Assembly (NCBI RefSeq): GCF_020447315.1
Contig: NZ_JAJADQ010000006.1
Span: 297,403 to 361,402, forward strand
From: Hymenobacter nitidus
GTDB lineage: Bacteria > Bacteroidota > Bacteroidia > Cytophagales > Hymenobacteraceae
DNA: 64,000 nucleotides
Direction of reading: 5' to 3'
The position numbers were made by a program, and so were the translations under genes. Positions within the stretch are counted from its first letter, which is position 1. Every line of letters starts with the position of its first letter. The notes under the pieces are model-generated. The model was not told the origin of the DNA. It searched no databases and was given only the letters and a program-made list of their open reading frames with translations. Positions 1-8,785 of this stretch are shown piece by piece.

Positions 1-2396
1 GCCCGCACTACCTCAAACAGGCCCTTGCCCGTGAGCGTGCTGTAGACCGGCATCATGTCCTGGCCCATCTCGCCGCTCACGCTGAAGTTCGTGGAGAAAA
101 TGCCCTCTACCTGCGAGGCCAGCGGCACGAGTTTCTTCACCGAGTTGAAGGCCGTGAAGGCATTCTGGAAGTCGAGGTTCTTAATGTTGAGGCCCAGGTT
201 GAACTTGGGGTGGGCCAAATCTTTGCTGGTGTAGCTGCCGGTGGTAGCGAAGTTGCCGCCCAGGGTATTGAAGGTCAGCCCGTTCATGTTCACAGCTTGG
301 TCGCGCACAACCAGCGCGCCCTTCATGTTGTCGAGCTTCAGGTTGTCGTACACCACCTGGCCCACGTTGGCATTCAGCGTCAGGTCGAAGAACTGCGGGA
401 TTTCCAGCACGCCGTCGGCCTTGGTGGCGGTGGCCGGCGCTTTGGCGGCCGTGGTGGCACCGGCGCTGGGCTGGCCGCTCACGTTGTCCACCATCCACTC
501 GTTCACATTAAAGCGGCGCGAATCCACGTTCAGGGTGCCGCGCAGGCTCTGGCCGGGCGTAAACAGATAGCCCATGTAGTTCGAAATCGTGCCCGAGGCA
601 GCAATGTCGGACGAGCCCACGAAGCCTGTCATATCGCGCAGCACAATCTGGTCGTTGTTGAACGTAGCCGTGGCTTTGGTCACCTTCACGCCCTGGGGCA
701 GGTCCTTGCTCTTATAGGTCACATTCTGGGCATTCACGGTGCCCGAGGCCACCACGCTCTGGTAGCGGCCGGCTTCGATGTCGGCCATCTTGCCTTTGGC
801 GGCCACGTTGCCGTTCAGGCGGCCCGTCACGGTCATGCCTTCGAGCGGGAAAATCTTGGTGAGCTTGGTCAGATCCACCACCCCTTTAATGTCAGCGTCG
901 AAGATGGGCTTGTCGATGTTCTGGGCCGCCACGCGGCCTTCCAGCGGCTCACCGTCCAGCAGCATCCGGAAGCGGGGAATGTCGATGCGGGTGTCGTTGA
1001 CCTGGCCGGTGCTGTTCAGCACGGTGCCGTTCAGCGTCAGATTTTCGATGGGGGCCGGAAACTGCTTGCTCTTCACGTAGCCGTTGGTCAGGTTCATCTT
1101 GGCATTCACCACCGGCATCTGGGTTTTGGAATAGGTGCCCTTGCCGGTAGCATCCACGAAGAGCTGCCCACGCAATACGAGGTCCTGCACGGGATACACC
1201 TTCATCATTTCGGCCAGATCCACGTTGGCTTTCACGCGGCCGTCAATCTTCATCGGCTCCAGCCCGTCAACAATGACGTTGCCCTCCACCGGGTTTTTGC
1301 CCAGGTCCAGGTGAAACTGCTTCACATTGACTTTCACGTTGTTGGTGAAGCCCGAGGGGTTGTCCACGTTCATATCCACATTGATGTTGCGGGCCGCCTG
1401 GGGCAGCTGCGGGTAGTGGAACATGCCGTTCTTGATCTGCAGATTCACGCCGTAGCCGGGCATCTTCACCTCGTTCTGCACGCCCTTGAAGTAGCCGTCG
1501 AAGGCCACTTTGCCACCGGCTTCCACGTCTTTGAACTGCTCGGTGTAGACGCCTGGCACCAAGCTCAGAATGTTCTTGAAGTCGGTTTCAAGGGCCTTAA
1601 ACGTCAGGTCGTAGGTGATGTCCGTGGCATTGGGCAGGCCGATGCTGCCCTGGAACGACGCCGGAAAGTCGTTGAGCTGCACCTTGTTGTCTTTGAAGGT
1701 GAACAGCATTTTGCCCAGGTCCATAGCCATGGTCACATCGGCCGTCAGCTTCTTCTTCGAGATATACTCGGTGCCGGCGTAGGTCATCGAGAGCTGGTCG
1801 GCCGTGGTCTGGCTCACCATGTCGAAGATGTTGCGGGTGAAGTCGCCCGAGCCGGAGTGGTTCAGCCCGCGCATTTCCATGCTGAAGGGAATGGTGCGGT
1901 CCTCGTAGCGCAGGTGGCCGTTGTTCACTTTCCAGCCTTTGATGGCCAGGCTTACCTGGCTGGTATCCTGGCCCTGGGCCGCCGCGGCCGAATCCGAAAT
2001 CATAATGTCCCAGTTGGCCCGCCCGCTTTTCAGTACTCTGGCGCTGATGTCGGGTTGGTCAAGCTCAATGGATTTAATCTTAATTTGCTCGCCCCGCACC
2101 ACGCTCATCAAATCCATCCCGACCCGGAACGAGGGCAGGTAGGCCAGCGTGTCGCGGGCAAACGAGTCTTTACCAATCACGCGCAGTTGGTCGATGCTCA
2201 GGGCCAGGTCAGGGAAAGTACTGAACAGGCTCAGGCTTACATTGCCCGGGTCGTACTCCACCTTGGCATTCACGCGCTGGGCCAGCTGCTGGTCGAGGGC
2301 CTGCTTGATTTTATCTTTAAATAAGATGGGCGTCAGGGCCACGGCCGCTACCACCACCACTAGGAAGATCAGTAAGCCTAACAGGAATTTGCGCAT
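1..2396 (-). CDS. AsmA family protein (3' end beyond the window)
   Basis: The reading frame starts at the ATG at 2396 on the minus strand (MRKFLLGLLIF...) and stays open to the left edge, giving about 798 residues without a stop. The N terminus has one transmembrane segment (roughly residues 3-24) followed by a long, cysteine-poor, beta-rich periplasmic region with recurring short beta motifs, as in AsmA/TamB-like envelope proteins. The early block with AKVEYDPGNVSLSLFSTFPD and 'DLALSIDQLRVIGKDSF' is typical of Bacteroidota AsmA proteins. Such proteins are thought to bridge inner and outer membranes and help move lipids; the role here is inferred from family. A 704-residue open frame lies antisense to it and is a GC-driven shadow. 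It is divergent from the PorP/SprF gene. Confidence 0.85.
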   Translation of the reverse strand, partial: MRKFLLGLLIFLVVVVAAVALTPILFKDKIKQALDQQLAQRVNAKVEYDPGNVSLSLFSTFPDLALSIDQLRVIGKDSFARDTLAYLPSFRVGMDLMSVVRGEQIKIKSIELDQPDISARVLKSGRANWDIMISDSAAAAQGQDTSQVSLAIKGWKVNNGHLRYEDRTIPFSMEMRGLNHSGSGDFTRNIFDMVSQTTADQLSMTYAGTEYISKKKLTADVTMAMDLGKMLFTFKDNKVQLNDFPASFQGSIGLPNATDITYDLTFKALETDFKNILSLVPGVYTEQFKDVEAGGKVAFDGYFKGVQNEVKMPGYGVNLQIKNGMFHYPQLPQAARNINVDMNVDNPSGFTNNVKVNVKQFHLDLGKNPVEGNVIVDGLEPMKIDGRVKANVDLAEMMKVYPVQDLVLRGQLFVDATGKGTYSKTQMPVVNAKMNLTNGYVKSKQFPAPIENLTLNGTVLNSTGQVNDTRIDIPRFRMLLDGEPLEGRVAAQNIDKPIFDADIKGVVDLTKLTKIFPLEGMTVTGRLNGNVAAKGKMADIEAGRYQSVVASGTVNAQNVTYKSKDLPQGVKVTKATATFNNDQIVLRDMTGFVGSSDIAASGTISNYMGYLFTPGQSLRGTLNVDSRRFNVNEWMVDNVSGQPSAGATTAAKAPATATKADGVLEIPQFFDLTLNANVGQVVYDNLKLDNMKGALVVRDQAVNMNGLTFNTLGGNFATTGSYTSKDLAHPKFNLGLNIKNLDFQNAFTAFNSVKKLVPLASQVEGIFSTNFSVSGEMGQDMMPVYSTLTGKGLFEVVR

Positions 2397-2500
2397 ACGA
2401 GTAAAGGAAAAAACGAGGAAGGAGTCGGTGCCAAGCCGCAGTATACTCAGCCCATGACAAAAGTAGTGCAGAACTTACCGGAAGCCCGGTCTTGTACCAG

Positions 2501-2508
2501 TAGTTTTG
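2501..2508 (+). promoter_or_regulatory. Candidate -7 element TAGTTTTG ahead of the PorP/SprF gene
   Basis: TAGTTTTG fits the Bacteroidota primary-sigma -7 consensus TAnnTTTG and lies in the 256-bp divergent gap between the AsmA and PorP/SprF genes. No good TTTG -33 box is visible at the usual spacing, so this is a weak call from motif match alone. Confidence 0.3.
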
Positions 2509-2652
2509 CCGCAAACCCCGCCAGCGTCTTCTGCCATGCGGCCCGGCAGAAGCCACCTTGCCTAAAAGATGGATGATTTCGACATTTTAGTTCCACCCCG
2601 CACAAGCCGGCATGCACGAAAGCAGAGACCCAACGCGTTAAAGAAGTTGCTT

Positions 2653-3732
2653 ATGCGGATGTACTACATTTCTTCTGCCCGCTCTACCCGCACGGTCGGG
2701 GCTCAGCTTCGGTGGCCGCCCCTGGCCCGGTCGGTGCTGGTGCTTGGCATTAGCCTGGCCGGGCGCGGCGCGGCCCAGGGGCAGGATTTGTACTTCGCCC
2801 AGCCCTACGCCACCCGGATGCATACCAATCCGGCTTTCACCGGCCTGTTCGACGACTACAGCATCACGCTCAGCTACCGCAACCAGTTCCCGACGCTGGC
2901 CGGCACCTTTCAGACCACCCAGCTGGCCGCCGACTACCGGTTTAAAGACCAGACCAGCGCCGTGGGGCTGCTCCTGAACCTGGACCGCACCGGCGCCATC
3001 GGCTACACGCGCATTGAGGCGGGCGGCACTTATGCCTACCACGCCCGCCTCACGCCCCAGCTCAGCTTCAGCGGCGGAGCCCAGGTGAGCTACGGTAATC
3101 AGCGGATCAGCTATAGCAACCTAGTGTTTGGCGACCAAATCGACGCCGACGGCAGCGTGCAGGGCGGCACCCGCGAAACGCTCGACTACAACCCCGTGAG
3201 CTACCTCACCCTCGGCACGGGTGTTCTGCTCTATTCCGACCGGTTCTGGCTGAGCCTGGCGAGCCACCATCTCAACCAGCCCGACCTGGGGTTTCGCAGC
3301 CAAACTCAGTTGCCGCTCCGATTGAACTTAACCGGGGGCTATAAACATTTCTTCGTGCGTAACACAACCAAGCAGCAATACCGCGAAATCAGTTTGTCGC
3401 CTACAGTCAGCTACACCCGGCAGGGCAGCAGCCAGCGGGCCGAAGCCGGGGTCTACGCCGTGCTGACACCCATTACCCTGGGCCTTATGTACCGGGGCGT
3501 GCCTTTGCCGGGCTCAAGCAGCCCGCAGAAGATTCTGACGGCTACGGCTGGCGTGAGTTTCGGCGCATTTCGGCTCGGTTATAGCTACGATGCGAGCCTG
3601 AGTTCTTTGAGTGCCGACCTGGGGGGAGCCCACGAGCTTTCATTGGGCCTGCGGAATTTCGATTCGCTGGAAGCAGCCTGGCGCCGGTTGAAACGCCGTA
3701 ATTACCCGTCAATTCCTTGCCCAGCGTTCTAA
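2653..3732 (+). CDS. PorP/SprF family type IX secretion system membrane protein
   Basis: About 359 residues. After a signal segment (ARSVLVLGISLAGRGAAQGQ) the mature part begins DLYFAQPYATRMHTNPAFTG, the hallmark opening of PorP/SprF outer-membrane proteins, and continues as an alternating beta-barrel sequence. In Bacteroidota these proteins occur as many paralogues; they anchor secreted adhesins or form part of type IX secretion and gliding. ATG codons at 2653 and 2659 are the plausible starts; an in-frame ATG at 2569 would put an implausible basic extension before the signal peptide. The following gene is gldJ, another component of the same machinery, 68 bp downstream, so co-transcription is likely. 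Confidence 0.88.
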   Translation: MRMYYISSARSTRTVGAQLRWPPLARSVLVLGISLAGRGAAQGQDLYFAQPYATRMHTNPAFTGLFDDYSITLSYRNQFPTLAGTFQTTQLAADYRFKDQTSAVGLLLNLDRTGAIGYTRIEAGGTYAYHARLTPQLSFSGGAQVSYGNQRISYSNLVFGDQIDADGSVQGGTRETLDYNPVSYLTLGTGVLLYSDRFWLSLASHHLNQPDLGFRSQTQLPLRLNLTGGYKHFFVRNTTKQQYREISLSPTVSYTRQGSSQRAEAGVYAVLTPITLGLMYRGVPLPGSSSPQKILTATAGVSFGAFRLGYSYDASLSSLSADLGGAHELSLGLRNFDSLEAAWRRLKRRNYPSIPCPAF

Positions 3733-3800
3733 AATTTCGTATTATTGCATCCGAATTGCCTTTCATAAATCATTTTCTCTCAGGTAGTTTCAACTTGATC

Positions 3801-5063
3801 ATGAATTTTTCCAAGTACCTGCGTTTTGCGGTAGTGGGAGCCTGTGCGCTGGCTTCCTGTAAGGGTGGACCACCCACGGCTACCAAGCCCGGTAAGTACA
3901 GCTCGACTACGGGCATTGAGTACAATACCGAGGAAGGCATGAAAGTGGCCGACTATCAAGGCATTCCGGAAGGCCCTGGTCTGGTCTTCATCGAAGGTGG
4001 CCGGACGGTGCTGGGCACCCAGGAAGAGGACGTAACCATGACGCACGACAACATCGAGCGGACCGTTACCATCGCCTCCTTCTACATGGACGAAGCCGAG
4101 GTGGCCAACATTCACTGGCTCGAATACCTGCACTTCGTACGCAAGGACTCCTCCGAAGAAATTTACCAGCGCGCCTTGCCCGACACTACCGTGTGGGCCC
4201 GGGAGCTGTCCTTCAACGACCCCTACGTTGATTATTACCTGCGTTACCCCGGCTTCCGCTACTTCCCCGTGGTAGGTGTAAGCTGGCTGCAGGCCAACGA
4301 CTATTGCACCTGGCGTACAGCTAAAGTGAACGAACGCCTGGCTGGCGAAGGTGAAGATGGTGGCAGCGCCCCCAAGAAAAAAGGTGGCCTGTTTGGCCGC
4401 AAGAACAAGGAAGTTGAAGGCGGCGATGCTGCTGAAGGCACCGAGTCGGGCGGCGGCACCAGAATTGCCATCGAAAACGGTAACACCCTGCCAAACTACC
4501 GCCTGCCCACCGAGGCTGAGTGGGAATACGCTGCTCAGGCTCTGATCGGCACCCAGGAAGTAGGCAACGAGAACCAGGAAAACAAGCGTATCTATCCTTG
4601 GGATGGTCGCCAGGTGCGTAACCCCTATGGAAAAAGCATGGGCTCTTTCCTGGCCAACTTTAAGCGTGGCCGCGGTGACTACGCGGGTATTGCCGGTAGC
4701 CTGAACGACGGCGCCATGATTACGGAGTACGTATATGCTTACCCACCAAACGACTACGGCCTGTACAACATGTCGGGCAACGTGAATGAATGGGTACAGG
4801 ACATTTACCGTCCCCTGTCGTTTGAAGACGTGGAAGACTTGAACCCCTTCCGTCGTAATGGCTTCCTGGACCCCTCCGAGAAGTACGACAAGAAGAACTA
4901 CCAGTCGCTCATCGATGACCACGTGCGCGTGTACAAAGGCGGCTCGTGGAAAGACGTAGCCTATTGGCTGTCGCCCGGTACGCGTCGCTTCATGGCAGAA
5001 GACTCGGCTACGGCTGCTATCGGCTTCCGCTGCGCGATGATCAACGCTGGCTCGAACAAGTAA
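3801..5063 (+). CDS. gldJ: Gliding motility / type IX secretion lipoprotein GldJ
   Basis: About 420 residues. The chosen start (ATG 3801) gives a lipoprotein signal with lipobox ALASC, so the mature protein is lipid-anchored. The body is a formylglycine-generating-enzyme (SUMF1/FGE) fold: GPGLVFIEGG near residue 55, YMDEAEVANIHWLEYLHFVR, YRLPTEAEWEYAA and a C-terminal GGSWKD...GFRCA. That arrangement matches GldJ rather than GldK by the YMDE.EV.N..YLEYL block. GldJ is required for stability of other Gld proteins and for gliding/T9SS function in Flavobacterium; it is not thought to be an active FGE. Residues about 180-225 form a charged Gly/Lys/Glu-rich insertion. A strong terminator follows the stop. 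Confidence 0.88.
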   Translation: MNFSKYLRFAVVGACALASCKGGPPTATKPGKYSSTTGIEYNTEEGMKVADYQGIPEGPGLVFIEGGRTVLGTQEEDVTMTHDNIERTVTIASFYMDEAEVANIHWLEYLHFVRKDSSEEIYQRALPDTTVWARELSFNDPYVDYYLRYPGFRYFPVVGVSWLQANDYCTWRTAKVNERLAGEGEDGGSAPKKKGGLFGRKNKEVEGGDAAEGTESGGGTRIAIENGNTLPNYRLPTEAEWEYAAQALIGTQEVGNENQENKRIYPWDGRQVRNPYGKSMGSFLANFKRGRGDYAGIAGSLNDGAMITEYVYAYPPNDYGLYNMSGNVNEWVQDIYRPLSFEDVEDLNPFRRNGFLDPSEKYDKKNYQSLIDDHVRVYKGGSWKDVAYWLSPGTRRFMAEDSATAAIGFRCAMINAGSNK

Positions 5064-5082
5064 GCGGACTTACATATCCGAC

Positions 5083-5116
5083 AAAAGCCCCGATCTGGAA
5101 ACAGGTCGGGGCTTTT
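5083..5116. terminator. Bidirectional rho-independent terminator between gldJ and comF
   Basis: An 11-bp perfect inverted repeat (AAAAGCCCCGA / TCGGGGCTTTT) with a 12-nt loop, with T-runs readable in both directions. It sits between the convergent gldJ (plus) and comF (minus) genes and can serve both. Confidence 0.85.
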
Positions 5117-5150
5117 ACTTTTAGATAATATGGGCTGGCAAAGCGGCTGT

Positions 5151-5852
5151 TTACTGCTCGGCGCAGGCAATGGTGGCAATACTAACTTGGCGGCAGCCAG
5201 CAGCCAGTAGCACGGCCACACAGGCTTCCAGGGTAGCGCCGGTCGTCAGCACATCATCGACCACTAGCACGTGCTTGCCGACTACGCTGGCTTTGTTGGC
5301 CACTTCGAACACTGTGGCTACGTTTTGCCAGCGCTGGGTGCGGTTTTTCTGAGTTTGGGAGCTGGTGTGTTCCGTACGGCAGAGTGCGGCGGCGTCCCAT
5401 GGAACCTGCAGACTGGCCGACAGCCCTTCGGCAAAGCAGTCGGACTGATTGAAGCCGCGCTTGGCCAGCTTGCGCGGGTGCAGGGGTACGGGTACTATCA
5501 GGTCGAACTCCTGGTTGAGGCCCTGCTGAGTCAGCTCAGTGCCATACCAGCGGCCCAGCACCTGCCCCACGTCGCGCTGGCCCTGGTACTTGAGCTGGTG
5601 CAAAAGATGCTGCACGCGGCCGTGGCGCAGAAAGCGCAGGTAGCTGAGAGCATGCGTCACGGGCACCTTGCCCCAGAAGCGGCGGGCTATGGGGTTAGCT
5701 GCTTCGGGCAGCTTGTGGTAGTCGGTGTAAGGGAGCTGGGCCCGGCAGGCTGTGCAGATATGGTCTTCGCCCCGGGTCAGGGCCTCGGAGCAGGCCAGGC
5801 ACACCTGCGGAAAAATCAGGCCCACAAAATCGGCGAACAGCGCTGCTAGCAT
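5151..5852 (-). CDS. comF: ComF family protein (phosphoribosyltransferase-like)
   Basis: About 233 residues from the ATG at 5852. The N-terminal part has a C-x2-C ... C-x2-C zinc-binding pattern (CLAC and CTAC), and the C-terminal part has the PRTase PRPP loop VLVVDDVLTTGATL, plus the ComF signature VPVPLHPRKLAKRGFNQS. ComF/GntX proteins act in uptake of transforming DNA in naturally competent bacteria and are widely conserved; the exact reaction is unsettled. The frame is open upstream of 5852 but the preceding residues are not ComF-like, so 5852 is preferred. The gene is convergent with gldJ. Confidence 0.9.
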   Translation of the reverse strand: MLAALFADFVGLIFPQVCLACSEALTRGEDHICTACRAQLPYTDYHKLPEAANPIARRFWGKVPVTHALSYLRFLRHGRVQHLLHQLKYQGQRDVGQVLGRWYGTELTQQGLNQEFDLIVPVPLHPRKLAKRGFNQSDCFAEGLSASLQVPWDAAALCRTEHTSSQTQKNRTQRWQNVATVFEVANKASVVGKHVLVVDDVLTTGATLEACVAVLLAAGCRQVSIATIACAEQ

Positions 5853-5958
5853 AGAAAACGATGGATAGAATAAGAAATAGATATAAGTGCCGAAAAGGTA
5901 CGGATTTAGAGCAGCGAATTGTGAGGTGTAGGGCCAGTTCCTCTGTATATACTTTACA

Positions 5959-7023
5959 CTAGCGCTTGGCGCGGGCATACTGGTCGGGCCAGGCCACGTC
6001 GATGCCCAGCTCCTTGGCCGCGTGCAGCGGGAAGTTAGGGTCGCGCAGCATCTCGCGGGCCAGCAGCACCAAATCGGCCTGGCCGCTGGCGACAATGGCT
6101 TCGGCCTGGGCGGCCGTGGTGATAATGCCCACCGCGCCGGTCAGGATGCCGGCCTCTTTTTTTACTTTCTCGGCAAACGCCACCTGGTAGCCCGGCCCCA
6201 CCGGAATAGCAGCTGTGGGTACGTTGCCACCGGTTGAGCAGTCGAGTAGATCTACACCTTGCTCTTTAAGAATAGCGGCCAGCTGTACCGAGTCGTCGTC
6301 GCTCCAGCCGCCTTCGGTCCAGTCGGTGGCCGAGATGCGCACGAACAGCGGATACTCGGCGGGCCACTCGGCGCGGGTGGCTTCCACCACCTGCAACAGC
6401 AGCCGAATGCGGTTGTCGAACGAGCCGCCGTAGGCGTCGGTGCGGGCATTGCTCAGGGGCGAGAGAAACTCGTGCAGCAGGTAGCCGTGGGCCGCGTGCA
6501 CTTCCACCACCTGAAAGCCCGCCGCCAACGCCCGCACGGTGGCTGCCCGGAAGTCCGCAATAACTTTATTAATTCCGGCCTGGTCGAGGGCTGTGGGGGC
6601 GGGCTGGCCGGCGTGGAAGGGCACGGCGCTGGGGGCTACGGTTTGCCAGCCGCCTTCCTCCGCGGGCACCACGCCGCTGCCTTTCCAGGACGTGTAGGTG
6701 CTGGCTTTGCGGCCGGCGTGGGCCAGCTGAATACCAGCTGCGGCCCCGTGCTCCTTCAGAAACGTGGTAATGCGCTGCAGGCCGGGCACATGCTCATCCT
6801 TCCAGATGCCGAGGTCGTCGGGGGTGATGCGGCCTTCGGGCGCCACGGCCGCGGCCTCGGTGATAATCAGGCCGGCCCCGCCCACGGCGCGGCTGCCCAG
6901 GTGCACCAGGTGCCAGTCGTTGGCAAAACCATCTTCGCTGCTGTACATGCACATCGGCGAAACGGTGATTCTATTCTTCAGGGTAAGGCCGCGCAGGGTA
7001 AGCGGCGAAAACAGGCTGGACAT
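5959..7023 (-). CDS. namA: NADH:flavin oxidoreductase / NADPH dehydrogenase (old yellow enzyme, YqjM type)
   Basis: About 354 residues from ATG 7023 (MSSLFSPLTLRGLTLKNRI). It is an FMN-binding TIM barrel of the old yellow enzyme family: SPMCMYSS near residue 25, the substrate-binding pair in VEVHAAHGYLLHEFLSPLSN, R and N of the FMN site, and a C-terminal DLVLLAREMLRDPNFPLHAA. The PMCMYS motif with the active-site Cys and the short length mark the YqjM (thermophilic-like) class, which reduces activated C=C bonds with NADPH. An in-frame ATG at 7056 would add 11 residues without family support. It follows the pentapeptide gene on the same strand by 78 bp. Confidence 0.9.
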   Translation of the reverse strand: MSSLFSPLTLRGLTLKNRITVSPMCMYSSEDGFANDWHLVHLGSRAVGGAGLIITEAAAVAPEGRITPDDLGIWKDEHVPGLQRITTFLKEHGAAAGIQLAHAGRKASTYTSWKGSGVVPAEEGGWQTVAPSAVPFHAGQPAPTALDQAGINKVIADFRAATVRALAAGFQVVEVHAAHGYLLHEFLSPLSNARTDAYGGSFDNRIRLLLQVVEATRAEWPAEYPLFVRISATDWTEGGWSDDDSVQLAAILKEQGVDLLDCSTGGNVPTAAIPVGPGYQVAFAEKVKKEAGILTGAVGIITTAAQAEAIVASGQADLVLLAREMLRDPNFPLHAAKELGIDVAWPDQYARAKR

Positions 7024-7101
7024 AAGGCGCAGAACTAGACTTGAGGAATTAAGCACTCTAAACCCCGTTCGCGAAGCCAGGGTTTTGCCCCGCCCCCGGC
7101 G

Positions 7102-7710
7102 CTACTCCACAATCACCCCGTATTTGCTGACCAGGCCCAGCAGGCCGGTAAGCGTAAACCGGGCCTTGGTCAGCGTGTTACCGTCGGGGTCGATGGTGAA
7201 CTGGGAGGCCGTGGTAAAGTCGGCGCCGGTGAGCTGGGTGTTGCGGAACACGACGCCAGCCAGCGTGCAGTCCTGAAACGCGGCCTCGGTCAGGTCGGCG
7301 CTGGTAAAGTCGGCATCGGTGAGGGAGCAACCCACGAAGCGGGTACCGCGCATCTTCTTGCCGAAAAACGAGGTGTAGTGCAGCTGGCAGCCATTGAACC
7401 GCACCTCAAACAGGAAGTCGCGGGCGGCGGCAAACTGCAGGCCCGCCAGCTTGCAGTCGGTGAAAGTCACGTTCTGCAGCCCGGTACCCGCCAGGCTGGC
7501 CGACGACAGGTTGCAGCGCTCAAACAGACAGTCGGTGAAGCGCAGCTGGCCCAGCGGGGCCCCGGAAAAGTCGCACCCCACGAAGTGGCACTGCTCAAAC
7601 TCGGGGTCGGGGTGAGAAGCCAGCGTGTGGGCATCCCAGCGTTCAAACCGGTTTTCGGGCGCAAATACAAGGGGCTTGCGCGAAGCCGAGGCAGGGCGGC
7701 GGTGTTTCAT
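7102..7710 (-). CDS. Pentapeptide repeat protein
   Basis: About 202 residues. From residue 35 on the sequence follows the pentapeptide rule A(D/N)LxF in loose form: repeated CDFSGAPL, CLFERCNLSSASL, CSLTDADFTSADL and similar five-residue steps with Leu/Phe at the centre, which fold into a right-handed quadrilateral beta-helix. Many such proteins resemble Qnr/McbG DNA mimics that protect DNA gyrase, but many others have no known role, so no specific function is assigned. The N terminus is basic with no signal peptide, which points to the cytoplasm. Confidence 0.85.
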   Translation of the reverse strand: MKHRRPASASRKPLVFAPENRFERWDAHTLASHPDPEFEQCHFVGCDFSGAPLGQLRFTDCLFERCNLSSASLAGTGLQNVTFTDCKLAGLQFAAARDFLFEVRFNGCQLHYTSFFGKKMRGTRFVGCSLTDADFTSADLTEAAFQDCTLAGVVFRNTQLTGADFTTASQFTIDPDGNTLTKARFTLTGLLGLVSKYGVIVE

Positions 7711-7754
7711 AGTGGTACGGAATCAGGCAGAGAGTAAGGGCCGGGCCCGTTTGT

Positions 7755-8168
7755 TTAGACCTGGCGCAGCAGCCAGCTCAGGGCTTCCTTTTCTTCCACG
7801 AACCGCTCCCCCACGAAAGGCTTGTCGAGGAAGTAGGCGGCGGGCGGAAAAGCAGCATCGGCATCCTGGTCGCGCAGCGTGACGGGCGCCAGCAGATAGG
7901 CCAAATAGGTGCGGCCCCCCAGGCGCAGCTGCAGCTGGGGCAAAAACGTGGAAACCATCCACTGCGCGCCTTCCCGGTCGGTATTGAAGCGGCGCCGCCC
8001 ATCGAGCAGCCAGCGGCGGCAGCCATACTCGGCCGCGTACTCGAGCAGCAGCCGGTAGCCCTGTTGCATTTCGTCCACGGTAATCAGCCGCTGCCAGCGC
8101 ACCACCAGCACCTGCAGATCGGGGCGGTAGGTGACGGTCAGAAAATCGGGCGGTGTGGGCAGCGTCAT
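7755..8168 (-). CDS. Conserved hypothetical protein, STAS/SpoIIAA-like fold
   Basis: About 137 residues from ATG 8168. The pattern of a short first strand (FLTVTYRPDLQVLVVRW), a helix (ITVDEMQQGYRLLLEYAAEYG), then a strand with a conserved (W)LLDGRRR and a C-terminal helix resembles STAS-like domain proteins that occur as multiple paralogues in Hymenobacter-type genomes. There is no signal peptide or membrane segment. Function unknown. A start upstream at 8231 would place the N terminus inside the predicted promoter, so 8168 is preferred. Confidence 0.6.
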   Translation of the reverse strand: MTLPTPPDFLTVTYRPDLQVLVVRWQRLITVDEMQQGYRLLLEYAAEYGCRRWLLDGRRRFNTDREGAQWMVSTFLPQLQLRLGGRTYLAYLLAPVTLRDQDADAAFPPAAYFLDKPFVGERFVEEKEALSWLLRQV

Positions 8169-8188
8169 GCAAAGGGGCGGTAAGCCGG

Positions 8189-8196
8189 CAAAGCTA
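8189..8196 (-). promoter_or_regulatory. Candidate -7 element TAGCTTTG for the STAS-like gene
   Basis: On the minus strand TAGCTTTG matches TAnnTTTG exactly and lies 21 bp before the ATG at 8168, which would give a very short untranslated leader. No clear -33 TTTG box is seen at ideal spacing. Confidence 0.4.
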
Positions 8197-8247
8197 CGGC
8201 GCAGCTTAGCAAGTTGTAACCCCAACCGCAAAGTTTAATATGGGGAC

Positions 8248-8282
8248 AAAAAAACAGGCACGAGACAAAGCCTCGCGCCTGT
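8248..8282 (-). terminator. Strong minus-strand terminator with no known gene in front of it
   Basis: On the minus strand an 11-bp stem (ACAGGCGCGAG / CTCGTGCCTGT, one mismatch) with a GCTTTGT loop is followed at once by seven T residues. On the plus strand no T-run follows, so it is directional. No minus-strand reading frame of note lies upstream of it for about 500 bp. Confidence 0.8.
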
Positions 8283-8520
8283 AAACAAGCGGGTTGAGTA
8301 CCAAGACACCAACCACTACTTGCCCGGAGCTGACGCCGAAGCGCCGTGCAGAGAAGTGCTGTGGGAGAGTAAAGCCAGCAGGAACGGCTTACCCAGAGAC
8401 TCCAAAAAGCGCCTTGCTGCCACCGATAAGCCTGCTGACTCTACCGCCAATTTCCTTCGCTTAGGGAGCCTGCGCAATACCTACTTGTTGGTATTTTGCG
8501 GCGAAGCGTAGCCAGCGCCA
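8283..8520 (-). ncRNA. Candidate structured non-coding RNA ending at the 8248 terminator
   Basis: This is part of a 600-bp gap without a credible gene. Read on the minus strand it holds several nested stems: GCAAAATACC / GGTATTGC around 8470-8500, enclosed by CTTCGC / GCGAAG, and a long imperfect hairpin in which CAGCAGG-CTTA (about 8424-8434) pairs with TAAG and CCTGCTG (about 8375-8392), extended outward by GAGT / ACTC. It ends at a strong directional terminator. I compared it by eye with RNase P RNA, tmRNA, 6S and SRP RNA signatures and found no convincing match. The 5' end is unknown; the rest of the gap (8521-8785) shows nothing I can name. Confidence 0.4.
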
Positions 8521-8785
8521 CAATACAGCCATAAGTATTACGCGGCTCTCAAACGTGCCATAATTCTATTGGGGCGCAAGCTTGTGGGGCTGGTTTAAGT
8601 TGGTATGGCGACAGGAGTGTCTAGCAATCAGAGGGATAGTGGGTGTTGTTTCCCTGAAAATCACAATTTATTCTTTTTTATTGCGTGCGTCTTTTTCGGA
8701 ATAATCCAATAAACTTGTAAATCAGTCGGAAGACTGCGCCGGCCTTGAAAGGCAGGTTTTGCGTGTCATTTGCCCCGTTGGATTT

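Noticed and set aside
210..2324. A 704-codon open frame on the plus strand
   Set aside because: It is antisense to the AsmA gene, His/Val/Gly-biased and without family features. High-GC coding DNA commonly creates such shadows.
8320..8511. A 63-codon frame in the gap with the candidate RNA
   Set aside because: Lacks any conserved character and overlaps the minus-strand inverted repeats.
8283..8650. tmRNA or RNase P RNA in the 8.3-8.6 kb gap
   Set aside because: Short look-alikes (GGCTTATCGG, GGGGCTGG) are present, but the order of elements, the tag-peptide frame and the 3' CCA-type end are missing.
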